Shown: positions 16,334 to 29,473 of the stretch, piece after piece
How the letters are laid out: every line of letters starts with the position of its first letter
How positions within the stretch are numbered: the first letter of the stretch is position 1
Source: Pseudodesulfovibrio hydrargyri
Lineage (GTDB): Bacteria > Desulfobacterota > Desulfovibrionia > Desulfovibrionales > Desulfovibrionaceae
Length of the DNA: 64,000 bases
NCBI RefSeq assembly: GCF_001874525.1
Contig: NZ_LKAQ01000004.1
Coordinates: 1,877,548 to 1,941,547 of the forward strand
Reading direction: 5' to 3'
Notes under the pieces: model-generated
What the model saw: only the letters and a program-made list of their open reading frames with translations
Databases searched by the model: none
What the model was told of the DNA's origin: nothing
Position numbers and translations under genes: made by a program

Positions 16334-17592
16334 ATGATGTCCTGCAGGGCGCGTCGGCGGTTCATTCCGCTGGTCTTGTGCCTGGCGTGCCTGGCGTGCC
16401 TGGCGAGCCTGGCGTGTCCGGACTCCCGCGCCCGGGCGGGTTCGGACGGATACTCGCTCGGCATGTCCGCCGCCTTCACCGGTCCCAGCGACGGCCTGGG
16501 GGTGGAGCTCTACAGGGGCTCCATGGCCTACTTCACCTTTGTCAACGAGCACGGCGGCGTCAACGGCAGGACGGTCTCCATCCGCATCCTGGACGACGGC
16601 TACCAGCCCGGCCCGGCCATCGACAACACCATGCGGTTTCTGGAGGGCGACGAGCCCCTGTGCCTGTTCAGCTACGTGGGCACGCCCACGGTGACCCGCG
16701 TCCTGCCCCTGCTCAAGGGGTACGGCGGGCGGCGCAAGCTCCTCTTTTTCCCCTTTTCCGGAGCCGAACCCCAGCGCGAGCCGCCCTATGACCGGTTCGT
16801 CTTCAATCTGCGCGCCTCCTACCGCCAGGAGCTGGCCGGTCTGGTGGACCGCTTCCTGGCCCTGAACCGCAAGCGGCTGGCGGTCTTCTACCAGGCCGAC
16901 GCCTTCGGGCGCAGCGGCTGGGACGGGGCGCACCGGGCGCTCAAGTCCCACGGGTACGCCCTGGTGGGCGAGGCCACCTACCGGCGCGGGGCTCGGTTCG
17001 CCGAGTCCATGAAGCGGCAGGTGGAGATCCTCATGCGCGCCAACCCGGACGCGGTCCTGTCCATCGGCTCGTACGCGGCCTGCGCGGCCCTGATCCGCGA
17101 CGCCCGCGACATGGGGCTGAACGTGCCCATCGCCAACGTCTCCTTCGTGGGCAGCGAGAAGCTGCTCTCCCTGCTGCTGGCGGCCGAGCGCGAGAACGGC
17201 CGCGACTACACGTTCAATCTGGTCAATTCCCAGGTGGTCCCGAGCTACGAGGACCTGAGCCTGCCCGCGGTGCGCGAGTACCGCGAACTCATGGACCGCT
17301 ACGCGCCGAACGCCCCGGCCATGGCCGCCCGGGAGTATGCCCCCGTGCGTTACAGCTTCACCAGTTTCGAGGGATTCCTCAACGCCAAGGCCATGGTCCG
17401 CATCCTTGAGGCCTATGCCGCGTCCCTCACGCCCGGGCTGGGGGCCGCGGCCGAGTCCCTCACGGAGGCGGACATCGGCATCGACGTGCCCCTGCGTTTC
17501 GGCCCCGACCGGCACCAGGGCCTGGACCGCGTCTATTTCACCACCGTCAGGGACGGCAGGTTCGTGCCCATGGACGAAAGGCAGTGGCGGGC

Positions 17593-17605
<13 letters not shown>
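16334..17605 (+). CDS. Periplasmic ligand-binding protein (Peripla_BP_6/LivK type), coupled to a sensor kinase
   Basis: A 423-residue exported protein of the branched-chain amino-acid/urea binding family. Signature blocks include SLGMSAAFTGPSDGLG, VNEHGGVNGRTVSIRILDDG, LAVFYQADAFGRSGWDG and DAVLSIGSYAACAALIRDA. The export signal contains four 9-base repeats encoding LACLACLASLAC and several cysteines, so it could be either a cleaved or a lipidated signal. No ABC transporter genes adjoin; instead its end overlaps the start of a hybrid histidine kinase, so it probably acts as the periplasmic ligand sensor for that kinase. G-rich sequence and AAGG precede the ATG. Confidence 0.85.
16381..16416 (+). 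repeat. Four tandem 9-base repeats in the signal-peptide coding region
   Basis: CCTGGCGTG occurs four times head to tail, the third as CCTGGCGAG. The unit keeps the reading frame, so slippage would change the signal peptide length by three residues at a time. Confidence 0.85.
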
Positions 17606-20100
<2,495 letters not shown>

Positions 20101-20213
20101 GGAACCATTGTGTTATTCCAATTGCGATACCCCGCCCTCTTGTGGCATGGTCGTGCCAATGGGGGAGGAGATAGTGTTCCATATTCAACAGGTATGCTTC
20201 AAGGAGATGACTG

Positions 20214-20594
20214 ATGGCCAAGAAGATCCTCATAGTTGATGACGAGGTCCACATCAAAATGCTGCTCGAGCAGACGCTCGAGGAGCTCGAGGACGAGTTC
20301 GAAGTGGACCTGTATACGGCCTCGGACGGCGAGGAGGGACTGGAATTCATCCGGAGCAAGCGTCCGGACCTGGTTTTTCTCGACATCATGATGCCCAAGA
20401 TGAACGGCTACGAGGTCTGCCGGATCATCAAGGACGACGCGTCCCTCAAGGACGTGAAGATCATCCTGCTGACCGCCAAGGGACAGGAAGTGGACCGCAA
20501 GCAGGGACTGGAGCTGGGGGCCATGATGTACATGACCAAGCCCTTTGATCCGGACGAGATCCTGCGCGTCTCCAAGGAGCTTCTCGAGCTGTAA
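20214..20594 (+). CDS. Single-domain CheY-like response regulator
   Basis: A 126-residue receiver without an output domain. The acidic pair (VDDE) is at residues 9-12, phospho-acceptor Asp57 is in FLDIMMPKMNG, the switch Thr88 in LLTAKG, and Lys110 in MTKPFD, so phosphorylation competence is complete. AAGGAG precedes the ATG. It follows the hybrid kinase by 113 bases and precedes the GAF/HD-GYP gene by 31 bases, so it is probably a phosphate shuttle within that pathway. Confidence 0.93.
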   Translation: MAKKILIVDDEVHIKMLLEQTLEELEDEFEVDLYTASDGEEGLEFIRSKRPDLVFLDIMMPKMNGYEVCRIIKDDASLKDVKIILLTAKGQEVDRKQGLELGAMMYMTKPFDPDEILRVSKELLEL

Positions 20595-20625
20595 ACGGAT
20601 TCGCTCCCGGACCGCCCCCCTCTGC

Positions 20626-22365
20626 ATGACACCCTTGAAAAAATACATACGGCCCGGCGTATTGCGCAACCTTCTCCGCAAGGCTGCCGAAATGGCCGAC
20701 GGCCGCTGCTCCCTGGCCATCAGCTTCGAGGGCGAGGTCTGCATCGTCGAGGGGCCGGCCCCCGAGGTCGCCTTTGTCGAGGGCGGGCCCGGGGTGAGCA
20801 GCGTGCCCATCCGGTTCGACCAGGTCCACTCCGGGCGGCTGTTCCTGCTCGCGGACCGGCCAGACGACCGGGACGAGTGCGGCAGGCTCTTGAATTTCCT
20901 GTCCTATTCCATTCAGGAACTGGTGGACATGGAGTACGCCCGGCGATCCATCGCCGAAGAGGCCCTGGCCAAGTACCGCGAACTGGCCCTGTTCCACCGC
21001 TCGGTGCCGAACATCAACACCTCCCTGCACATGCGCGACGTGGTCAACGCGCTCATCGACGAATGCCGCCTGGAAAACTACCCCGGCGAGCTGGGCATGA
21101 TCTTTTTGCTGGAACCGTCGCGCAAGGTCTTCCGCCTGGCCGTGCAGTTCGGCTTTCCCTTCGGCACCTACCTGCAGCCCATGGTGGACAGCGCGCTGTT
21201 CCAGGAAGTGGCCTGCTCGGGCCGGGGCGAGATCGTCAACGACCTGGAAAAGGAGGCCCGCTGGGACAACGAGCTGCCTGGCCTGGGGTCCATGATCCTC
21301 ATCCCCATCAACTCGCCCAACCGCTGCGAGGGGGTGCTCATTCTGGGCTCCAGGAACACCGGAGTGTTCGAGGCCGCCCACCGGCGCAGCCTGACCACCC
21401 TGGCCTCGGTGGCGGGCATCTCGGTCTCCAACGCCTTCAACTTCGAGGGTATCCAGAAGCTGATGGACGCCATCATGCAGGCCCTGGCCGAGGCCATCGA
21501 CTCGCGGGACCCGTATACGGCGGGCCACTCCGAGCGCGTGGCCCATCTGGCCGTGGCCTTCGGGCACACCCTGAACGAGGCCGGGGGCTACCGGGGAAGG
21601 GTTTTGAGCGACGACGAGCTGCGCGAGATCTACTACGCGGGCATCCTGCACGACGTGGGCAAGATCGGCATCAAGGAGGACGTCCTGACCAAGCGCACCC
21701 GGCTGCCGAAACGGCGCATGGACGTGGTCCGGGCGCGCTTCCAGCTCCTGGGCCAGTTCGACGACTTCGATTGGGGCCACGCCTTCGAGCGGCTGTGCGA
21801 CGTGAACAAGGCCATGGTCCCGGACGCGTCCGCCCTGGATTTCGTCCGCGAACTGGGCGACCGGGTCCTGCGCCGCAACGGGACCAGCCTGCGCTATCTC
21901 TATGACGACGAACTGGAGAACCTGCTGCTGGCCTACGGCAACCTGACTCGGGACGAGCGCAGGGAGATCGAGCGCCATCCGGCCGAGAGCGAGCGTATCC
22001 TCCAGCACATCCCCATGCAGGACGGCTACGGAGACCTCCTGACCATCATCCGCCAGCACCACGAACGCATGGACGGCTCAGGCTATCCCGACGGGCTCAA
22101 GGGCGAGGACATCCTGCTCCAGAGCCGCTTGATGGCCATCGTGGACATCTATGACGCCGTCACCCAGGAACGCCACTACAAGCCCGCCTACACCCGCAGC
22201 GAGGCCATGAAGATCCTCGGCCGGGAAGTGGAGGAGGGCAAACTGGACAGCGAGTTGACCAGCTTCTTCCTGAGCAATATCGAGAGCATCGAGATGCTTT
22301 CCGAACAGGTCAAGGTGACCAAGGCCACGCACCTGTCGTCCCTGGGCCACCTGTCCAGTCTCTGA
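20626..22365 (+). CDS. GAF and HD-GYP domain protein, likely cyclic-di-GMP phosphodiesterase
   Basis: A 579-residue cytoplasmic protein. Residues about 125-275 form a GAF-type sensor domain (VVNALIDECRLENYPGELGM to EAAHRRSLTTLASVA). The HD-GYP domain follows, with DSRDPYTAGHSERVAHLA, the metal-binding HD at about 342-343 (ILHDVGKIGIKEDVL) and HHERMDGSGYPDGL. Around 85 extra residues sit between the HD motif and the ERHPAESERIL block, longer than in most members. No good Shine-Dalgarno precedes ATG 20626, but upstream in-frame codons overlap the CheY gene. It is the probable output of the kinase/receiver pair upstream. Confidence 0.9.
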   Translation: MTPLKKYIRPGVLRNLLRKAAEMADGRCSLAISFEGEVCIVEGPAPEVAFVEGGPGVSSVPIRFDQVHSGRLFLLADRPDDRDECGRLLNFLSYSIQELVDMEYARRSIAEEALAKYRELALFHRSVPNINTSLHMRDVVNALIDECRLENYPGELGMIFLLEPSRKVFRLAVQFGFPFGTYLQPMVDSALFQEVACSGRGEIVNDLEKEARWDNELPGLGSMILIPINSPNRCEGVLILGSRNTGVFEAAHRRSLTTLASVAGISVSNAFNFEGIQKLMDAIMQALAEAIDSRDPYTAGHSERVAHLAVAFGHTLNEAGGYRGRVLSDDELREIYYAGILHDVGKIGIKEDVLTKRTRLPKRRMDVVRARFQLLGQFDDFDWGHAFERLCDVNKAMVPDASALDFVRELGDRVLRRNGTSLRYLYDDELENLLLAYGNLTRDERREIERHPAESERILQHIPMQDGYGDLLTIIRQHHERMDGSGYPDGLKGEDILLQSRLMAIVDIYDAVTQERHYKPAYTRSEAMKILGREVEEGKLDSELTSFFLSNIESIEMLSEQVKVTKATHLSSLGHLSSL

Positions 22366-22386
22366 TTCTCACATTCCGGAAAGGAT

Positions 22387-23976
22387 TCAGCGCACCGGGC
22401 GCCGGGCGATGGCGGAAAGCGGCATCTGTCCTTCGGCGAACAACGCCTTGCAGAAGAGCGGCAGGTCCAGCCGCCACTGGCGGCGCAGTTCGGTCAGCTC
22501 GTGCAGGCCGAGCACGGGCATGGTCCGGTGGCCCGGGGCCGTGCGGATGAGCCTGACTTCGCTCAATGCCTCCTCGCGGGTGAACCCGGCGCGGTCCAGG
22601 ATGTCCAGGCAGTGGTCCTGGTCCAGGCCGCCCACGGCCAGTTCGGTGTCGATGCGGGCCAGGGCCGCCCGCCTGAGTCCGCGCACGTGCAGGACCAGCC
22701 GGTCCAGATCGGTTTCCAGGTAGCCCAGCTCGTCCAGCAGGTGCTCGGCAAAGGCCAGCCAGCCCGCCGTGAACACGGGATTGGTCACCTGACCCAGGCA
22801 CGGGTCGGCCAGAGCCCGGCGCTGTGAGTCGAGCAGGTGGCGGCCGGGATAGGTCTGGGCCGCGGCCAGGAAGGGAAATTCGCGGCGCATGCGGGCCAGG
22901 TGGGCCGGGGTGTCGCGGAACCGGTTGCCAGAAAATATGTGCGGGCTGACATAGCACCGGGACGGCTCGTTCTCCCAGGCCCCGAGCACGGGGTCGTGGT
23001 GGATGGGCCGCAGGGTGGACGCCAGGTGCCGGGGCTGGGGGTCGATGCGCAGGCCGGAGTCCGCGAACACGCCCGCCAGGGGGCCTTCCTGGACAAAGGC
23101 GCGCAGCCGGTGGATTTCCCGGATGATCAGGTCCAGGGGGGCCAGGCCGTCGGTGGGCGGTCCCTCGTATCCCTCGTACAGTTCGCGCCACGTCCCGCCG
23201 CCAATCCCGGCCTGGAGACGGTCCAACGTGGTCAGTCTCGCCTCGAACTCGGTTTCGGCCAGGTCGCGCAGCTCCTCCATGGAGCGGTCCGTGCCCAGCA
23301 CGTGCTCGGCGGCGTATCGGAAGGAGGGGCCGTCCGGGTCCGGGATCTCGGGCCTGGAGGTGACGAAACGGTCGTATTCGCGCAGGGCCGCCAGGGCGTC
23401 GGCCAGAAATCGGGGGGCCTTGCCCGCCCGGCCCAGCTCCTGTCCGCCCAGCTCGGTCAGGTAGCGGGCGCAGTCCCGGATCATGGTCTGTGAAGTGGAC
23501 CGGCTGGCCGTGCTGGCGGCCTCGATGTTCTCGGTGGCGTGGGTCAGCATGGCGGGCACGGACTTGAGGCGGCTGATGAACCGCTTCTGCCGTGCCCGGT
23601 CGTTCTTGGCGGGCAGGTCGGCGGCCTGCTCCAGGCCGGTGAAGGCCACCTGCAGGTAGAGTTCCGGGGCGTGTTCCCAGGCGCGGATGCCGTCCAGTTC
23701 GGCGATGACCCCGCCCGCGCTCAAGGCCAGGGCCTGGGCCCGCGCCTTGTCGGCCGGTTCCGTCGCCTTGTCCGCTTCGGCCAGGAAATTGTTGCGGAAG
23801 GCGGTCAGGGCGGCCACGTGCCGGGCGATGGACCGGCCGGACAGGTCGTCCAGGCGGTCCAGCCACCTGGAGGCGTCGGTCACGGGGGGCATGAGCGGGA
23901 AGGCGCCCGAGGCGCACATCACCGGATAGTGCTTGGCCAGATAGGCGAAGAACTTCTTGGCAACTGAGGATTTCAT
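22387..23976 (-). CDS. Divergent DUF885 family protein
   Basis: A 529-residue protein resembling DUF885 (putative zinc peptidase-like, mostly helical). The C-terminal third shows the family order: YPGRHLLDSQRRAL, then PVFTAGWLAFAEHLLDELGY, then RGLRRAALARIDTEL. In most family members I know, the first motif has His-Glu and Gly-His and the second begins Glu-Gly-Trp; here these positions read Ala-Gln, Gly-Arg and Ala-Gly-Trp, so metal binding may be lost. There is no signal peptide. It is preceded on the same strand by cheV with a 27-base gap. Function unknown. Confidence 0.7.
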   Translation of the reverse strand: MKSSVAKKFFAYLAKHYPVMCASGAFPLMPPVTDASRWLDRLDDLSGRSIARHVAALTAFRNNFLAEADKATEPADKARAQALALSAGGVIAELDGIRAWEHAPELYLQVAFTGLEQAADLPAKNDRARQKRFISRLKSVPAMLTHATENIEAASTASRSTSQTMIRDCARYLTELGGQELGRAGKAPRFLADALAALREYDRFVTSRPEIPDPDGPSFRYAAEHVLGTDRSMEELRDLAETEFEARLTTLDRLQAGIGGGTWRELYEGYEGPPTDGLAPLDLIIREIHRLRAFVQEGPLAGVFADSGLRIDPQPRHLASTLRPIHHDPVLGAWENEPSRCYVSPHIFSGNRFRDTPAHLARMRREFPFLAAAQTYPGRHLLDSQRRALADPCLGQVTNPVFTAGWLAFAEHLLDELGYLETDLDRLVLHVRGLRRAALARIDTELAVGGLDQDHCLDILDRAGFTREEALSEVRLIRTAPGHRTMPVLGLHELTELRRQWRLDLPLFCKALFAEGQMPLSAIARRPVR

Positions 23977-24003
23977 GGGTTCTTTGCCTTTGGCTTTCGG
24001 GGC

Positions 24004-24957
24004 CTAGCCTGCCTGCTCTTCGAGCAGTTTCAGCGCCCTGGGCGCGAGTTCGCCCAGTTCGGCCTTGGATATCTGGGCGTCGGCGCCCACGGCGATGCCC
24101 TTGTGGTGCAGGGTCTGGGTGACGATGGAGGAGCAGAGGATGACCGGCAGATGGCGCAGGCCGTTGTCTTCCTTGATGCGGCGGGTCAGGGTGTGGCCGT
24201 CCATGGAGGGCATCTCCACGTCCGAGACCACCAGGTTGACGTAGTCCTCCAGGGGGCGTCCCTCGGATTCGGCGAGCCTCTGGATCCCCAGCAGGTATTG
24301 CAGGGCCTGTTCGCCGTTCTCCTCGGTGTGGACCTTGAATCCGGCCGAGGTCAGGATGTTGGCGATCATCTTGCGCGCCATGGCCGAGTCGTCGGCCAGC
24401 AGCACCCGGTACTTCCTGTGGGCGATGGCCTCGCGGACCTTCTCCGTGGCCTCCGGGTCCGGCTCGCCGCCCGGGTTCAGGTCCATGCAGATCTTCTCCA
24501 TGTCCAGGATGAAGGTGATCCTGCCGGCGATCTTGACCACGCCGGTGATGGAGTTGACCGTCAGGGAGGAGACGTAGTTGGTCGGGGCCTCCACCTCCTG
24601 CCAGCCGATGCGGTGGATGCGGGTCACGCCCGAGACCAGGAAGGCGCTCTTGGTCCGGTTGAATTCGGTGACGATGACCTTGGGCGGCTCGGTCTCGACA
24701 CGGCTCTTGCGCAGCCACCCGGCCAGGTCGACGAGCGGGATGATCTCGTTGCGCAGGTTGAAGGCGCCGAGCACGGACGGATGGGCCGCTTCGGGCATCT
24801 CGGTCAGCTCGGGCATCTGGATGATCTCCAGCACCTTGGCCACGTTGATGCCGTAATAGCCCCGGTAACCGCCGCCCGTGCGCGATTCGTCGAGATAGAA
24901 CTCGACGATCTCGAGCTCATTGGTGCCCGATTCCAACAGGATCTTGGTTTCGCTCAT
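24004..24957 (-). CDS. cheV: CheV-type chemotaxis coupling protein (CheW domain plus receiver)
   Basis: A 317-residue protein with an N-terminal CheW-like domain (residues 1-165; GINVAKVLEIIQMPELTEMP, NLRNEIIPLVDLAGWL, INSITGVVKIAGRITFILDM) and a C-terminal receiver (RVLLADDSAMARKMIANIL, NLVVSDVEMPSMDGHTLTRR). CheV proteins couple chemoreceptors to CheA, and phosphorylation of the receiver tunes adaptation. ATG 24957 fits the domain start and has GGAG ten bases upstream. The other chemotaxis genes are not in the window. It lies just downstream of the sigma-54 activator on the same strand. Confidence 0.93.
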   Translation of the reverse strand: MSETKILLESGTNELEIVEFYLDESRTGGGYRGYYGINVAKVLEIIQMPELTEMPEAAHPSVLGAFNLRNEIIPLVDLAGWLRKSRVETEPPKVIVTEFNRTKSAFLVSGVTRIHRIGWQEVEAPTNYVSSLTVNSITGVVKIAGRITFILDMEKICMDLNPGGEPDPEATEKVREAIAHRKYRVLLADDSAMARKMIANILTSAGFKVHTEENGEQALQYLLGIQRLAESEGRPLEDYVNLVVSDVEMPSMDGHTLTRRIKEDNGLRHLPVILCSSIVTQTLHHKGIAVGADAQISKAELGELAPRALKLLEEQAG

Positions 24958-25071
24958 GAACAGGTTTCTCCAGGGGCCTCCGCGTGCCCGACGGTATGGT
25001 GACCCCGAACATATACAAGCGGTTTGCCGGGCGCAACCCCGGGCATGCGGCAAATCGCGGCGGAATACTCG

Positions 25072-26454
<1,383 letters not shown>

Positions 26455-26465
26455 GATTTTCCTCG

Positions 26466-27881
26466 TCAGGCGGTTGCGGGCAGGGTGAAACGGAAAGTGG
26501 CGCCTCGGCCCGGTTCGCTCTCGACCCAGATGCGCCCGCCGTGGGCCAGGACGATGCGCCGGGAGATGGCCAGGCCCAGCCCGGCCCCGTCTATGGAGTC
26601 GCGCACGCCGGGCTCGCGGTAGTACTTGAGAAAGATGCGTTCGCGCTCGTCCTCCGGGATGCCCGGCCCGTTGTCGCGGACGCAAAAGAGGGCCTCGTCG
26701 CCGCTGCGCTCGGCGCTGACCCGGACCTTGCCGCCCCGGCCCGAGAACTTGACGGCGTTGCCCACCAGGTTGGTCAGCACCTGGCTGATGTGCGCGGGGT
26801 CGGCGGTCACGGCCAGCCCGGGCCCGACCTCGGCTTCGAGGGTCACGTCGGCTCCCCTGGCCGTGGGCGCGAGCCGCTCCAGGGCCGCGTCCACCAGCCC
26901 GGCCGCGTCCACGCGCTCCGGGTTCAGCTCCAGTTCCTGCGTCTCCATGCGCGATACGGACAGCAGCCGCGAGAGCAGGCCGGACAGGCGACCGGACTCC
27001 TTTTCGGCAATGTCCAGGAACCGCTTCTGCCTCTCGTTGACCGCGCCGAAGGTCCCGGATCCGATGAGGTCCACGGCCTCGCGCACCGAGGTCAGCGGGG
27101 TGCGGATTTCATGGGAGAGCATGGCGATGAAGTCGGCGCGCATGCGCTCCTCGCGCCGCAGCCGCGCGGCCATGGCGTTGAAGGCCAGGGCCAGCTCGCC
27201 CAGCTCGTCGCGCGACAGGATGCGCACGTCGCGGGGCGTGGCTCCGGTGCCCAGTTCGCGGATGCCCCGGCGCACCTCGCCGAGCGAGCGGTTCAGGGTC
27301 CAGGCCAGCAGCAGGCTGCCGCCCACGCCCACGACGAGGCAGAAGGCCAGGCCGTACATGCCCACGTTTGCCGCGTGGCGGCCCGCGTCGCGAAGCTGCG
27401 TCAGGCGCGCCTCGGTGTCGGCCTGGTTGTCCAGCAGGGACTGCTCCAGGATATCGGTCCAGTCGCTGACCGTGTCGTCCGGGGTCAGGTTCTCGCCCGG
27501 GGTGTTGGCCGGGTCCAGGGTGATCTGGTACTCCGAGGTCAGCTCCCTCCACTCGTCGGCGTAGCGGGGGTGCTTTTCGATGGTCCTGTTGAGGATCTCG
27601 CCGAACCGGGTCAGATCCTCGACGATGAAGCCCACGGCGGCCTGGTCGCCGCCCAGGATGCGGTAGCGTCGGATGTTGTTCTGCACGTTGTAGAGGCGCT
27701 CGAGCATGCGCTGGATGGCCGAGTCCAGGTCGTGGTTCTCGGTGACCATGAGCCCGGCGATCTCCGCGTCCTTCCGGACCTGCTGGAAAAGGTAGGCCGA
27801 GGTGGCGAAAAAAACCACGATCAGGGCGCAGGCCCAGACGGTCAGTTTGGCGGCGATGGTCAGGTGGCGGGCCTTGGGCAT
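26466..27881 (-). CDS. Membrane sensor histidine kinase, partner of the sigma-54 regulator
   Basis: A 471-residue kinase: TM1 at about 15-33, a helical periplasmic sensor (40-172) with no recognised ligand fold, TM2 175-196, HAMP 197-248, HisKA with His257 (FIAMLSHEIRTPLTSVREAV), and HATPase with LVGNAVKFSG, DNGPGIP and GAGLGLAIS. The periplasmic part is rich in charged helices, as in four-helix-bundle sensors. The ATG at 27881 is preceded by TAGGA. It is cotranscribed with the downstream response regulator. Confidence 0.93.
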   Translation of the reverse strand: MPKARHLTIAAKLTVWACALIVVFFATSAYLFQQVRKDAEIAGLMVTENHDLDSAIQRMLERLYNVQNNIRRYRILGGDQAAVGFIVEDLTRFGEILNRTIEKHPRYADEWRELTSEYQITLDPANTPGENLTPDDTVSDWTDILEQSLLDNQADTEARLTQLRDAGRHAANVGMYGLAFCLVVGVGGSLLLAWTLNRSLGEVRRGIRELGTGATPRDVRILSRDELGELALAFNAMAARLRREERMRADFIAMLSHEIRTPLTSVREAVDLIGSGTFGAVNERQKRFLDIAEKESGRLSGLLSRLLSVSRMETQELELNPERVDAAGLVDAALERLAPTARGADVTLEAEVGPGLAVTADPAHISQVLTNLVGNAVKFSGRGGKVRVSAERSGDEALFCVRDNGPGIPEDERERIFLKYYREPGVRDSIDGAGLGLAISRRIVLAHGGRIWVESEPGRGATFRFTLPATA

Positions 27882-27933
27882 GGCGCGAATCCTACCGCAT
27901 TCCCGGGGGCCGGGCAAACCGGGCCGGGCACCC

Positions 27934-27970
27934 AAAAAAATCCCGCCCGTCACGCCAACGGCGCGGCGGG
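27934..27970 (-). terminator. Terminator downstream of the acylphosphatase-like gene
   Basis: On the minus strand a CCCGCC/GGGCGG stem is followed by ATTTTTTTGGG. It lies between the acylphosphatase-like gene and the sensor kinase gene, both leftward, separating the two transcription units. Confidence 0.65.
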
Positions 27971-27997
27971 CAGGCCGACGGGTCCGGGACGGCTGGA

Positions 27998-28270
27998 TCA
28001 GCCCCGGATTTCAAAGACGTCGAAAACCTTGTCGTATTCGATGGTATTGCACGTTATCTCACCCCGGTCCACGATGGGGGCCTCCGCCAGGAGGTGTTCG
28101 CGGAAGGCGGTGAACTTCGCCGCATCTCCCTGAAGCAGAATTTCGGCCTTGCGGTCGGCAACGTTGCGCACCCAGCCCTTCAGGCCGAGGAGCTGTGCGG
28201 TGCTCTGGACCCAGGACTGGAAATTGCCGCCAGTGACCTTTCCTTCGACGACGCATGTGTAGCTCAGCAT
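27998..28270 (-). CDS. Acylphosphatase-fold protein lacking the catalytic arginine
   Basis: A 90-residue protein of acylphosphatase length and layout (GKVTGGNFQSWVQSTAQLLG, then LKGWVRN). The family's phosphate loop GxVQGVGFR is here GKVTGGNFQ, so the catalytic Arg is Gln and two loop residues differ. The catalytic Asn of the WVRN block is retained. Hydrolysis of acyl phosphates is therefore doubtful; a binding role is possible. CGGAGG precedes the ATG. Its transcript ends at the hairpin at 27934-27970. Confidence 0.8.
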   Translation of the reverse strand: MLSYTCVVEGKVTGGNFQSWVQSTAQLLGLKGWVRNVADRKAEILLQGDAAKFTAFREHLLAEAPIVDRGEITCNTIEYDKVFDVFEIRG

Positions 28271-28444
28271 GATGAACCTCCGATTTCATGTTTCCGCTTT
28301 GTCTATAATATACAGTAAAACCGGCAAAGAGAAAAGGGTGGGAGATGAGGAAAATAGCCCCCTTTGCGGTTGCCTGTCCCGGCGGCCTGCTGTATGGTGT
28401 CGTCCTGCTCTGAGCGCTTCGCACCCGTGAAGCGAGGAATTCCC

Positions 28445-29056
28445 ATGCGCATATTGTTTTTCGTCGTCGCCGTCCTGGCGATGATCGTCCTTTCCGTCCC
28501 GGCCCGGGCGTCGCTGCCCTATTACAATGCCGACCTGGGCTACACCATCTGGCTGCCCGAGAGCTGGAACGAGGCTCCGCCGGATTCGTTGAACGCCCAC
28601 GAGCTGGCGGGCTGCGCCCTGCCTGTGCGGGGCACGGTCGCCCCGGACTGGCGGGCGGGCTACGTCCACCCGAGCCCTGGGCGGACATGCGCCCTCCTGG
28701 TGGAGGCCAAGCCCGGCCGGACCATGCGGGACGCCGACATCTCCAACTTCAACAGCTTCCTGGTCCGCTCCCTGGCCCGGTCCATCCGCGAAGACGTCCG
28801 GCTGCCCGGCGAGCCGGTGACGGTCTTCAAGGACGCCACCTATTTCCGGGACCGGAAGACCCTGCGCATCGAGACCGAGGTGGCGGGAAGCGGCGGAGCC
28901 GTGCTCAGCATGGCCTATATCGTCTACACCCGGAAGGGCATGCTGGCCTTCACTGCCTTCGTGGACCCCGCCGACCGGGAGACCCGGCAGGCCGTGGACA
29001 AGGCCGTGCTCTCGGTCTACCTGGACGACAGGCTGCGCCTTGCCGCCGAGCGTTGA
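28445..29056 (+). CDS. Secreted protein of unknown function
   Basis: A 203-residue protein with a signal peptide (MRILFFVVAVLAMIVLSVPARA). The mature part begins SLPYYNADLGYTIWLPESW, a pattern like secreted proteins that bind or fold around a surfactant-like sheet, but I recognise no family. GAGG precedes the ATG. An upstream in-frame start at 28364 would bury the signal sequence and is unlikely. The next gene, 161 bases downstream, is also secreted. Confidence 0.7.
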   Translation: MRILFFVVAVLAMIVLSVPARASLPYYNADLGYTIWLPESWNEAPPDSLNAHELAGCALPVRGTVAPDWRAGYVHPSPGRTCALLVEAKPGRTMRDADISNFNSFLVRSLARSIREDVRLPGEPVTVFKDATYFRDRKTLRIETEVAGSGGAVLSMAYIVYTRKGMLAFTAFVDPADRETRQAVDKAVLSVYLDDRLRLAAER

Positions 29057-29217
29057 CGCGCGGGAGCGGGCCGGATACCATCGGATCAGGCGGGAACGGA
29101 TGGTTCCCGGTGCGCACTTTTGCGCGCGCACGTTCCGCACGGACGGGGGCAGCTTGCCGGAATCGTTGTGGTTTGACGGCGGCACGCCCCTTGCTTCGTG
29201 CGGTGTAGGAGGCCCGA

Positions 29218-29466
29218 GTGAAGAAGATTATCCTGGCAACGGTCATCACTCTCTTGATGCTCTCACCGGTCCGGGCGGCGGACGTCCGCTTCCCGGCGGA
29301 TTCTTTGCTCGTGGCCTCCAAACAGGATGACCGGGGCCGGAACGACGGTCGCCAGGACAGGGGCGGAAAAAAGCCGGGCACGGTCATCATCAAGGGCAAG
29401 GGCGGCAAGGTCACCGGCGTGGAACGGGAGCCGGACAGGCGGCCGCGCCAAAAGCCGCAGCGCTGA
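29218..29466 (+). CDS. Small secreted basic protein
   Basis: An 82-residue protein starting with GTG and preceded by AGGAGG seven bases upstream. It has a signal peptide (MKKIILATVITLLMLSPVRA); the mature part is highly charged and rich in Arg, Lys, Gly and Asp (KQDDRGRNDGRQDRGGKK), probably unstructured. Function unknown. It is followed within 10 bases by a very strong terminator. Confidence 0.65.
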   Translation: MKKIILATVITLLMLSPVRAADVRFPADSLLVASKQDDRGRNDGRQDRGGKKPGTVIIKGKGGKVTGVEREPDRRPRQKPQR

Positions 29467-29473
29467 CCGGCCC

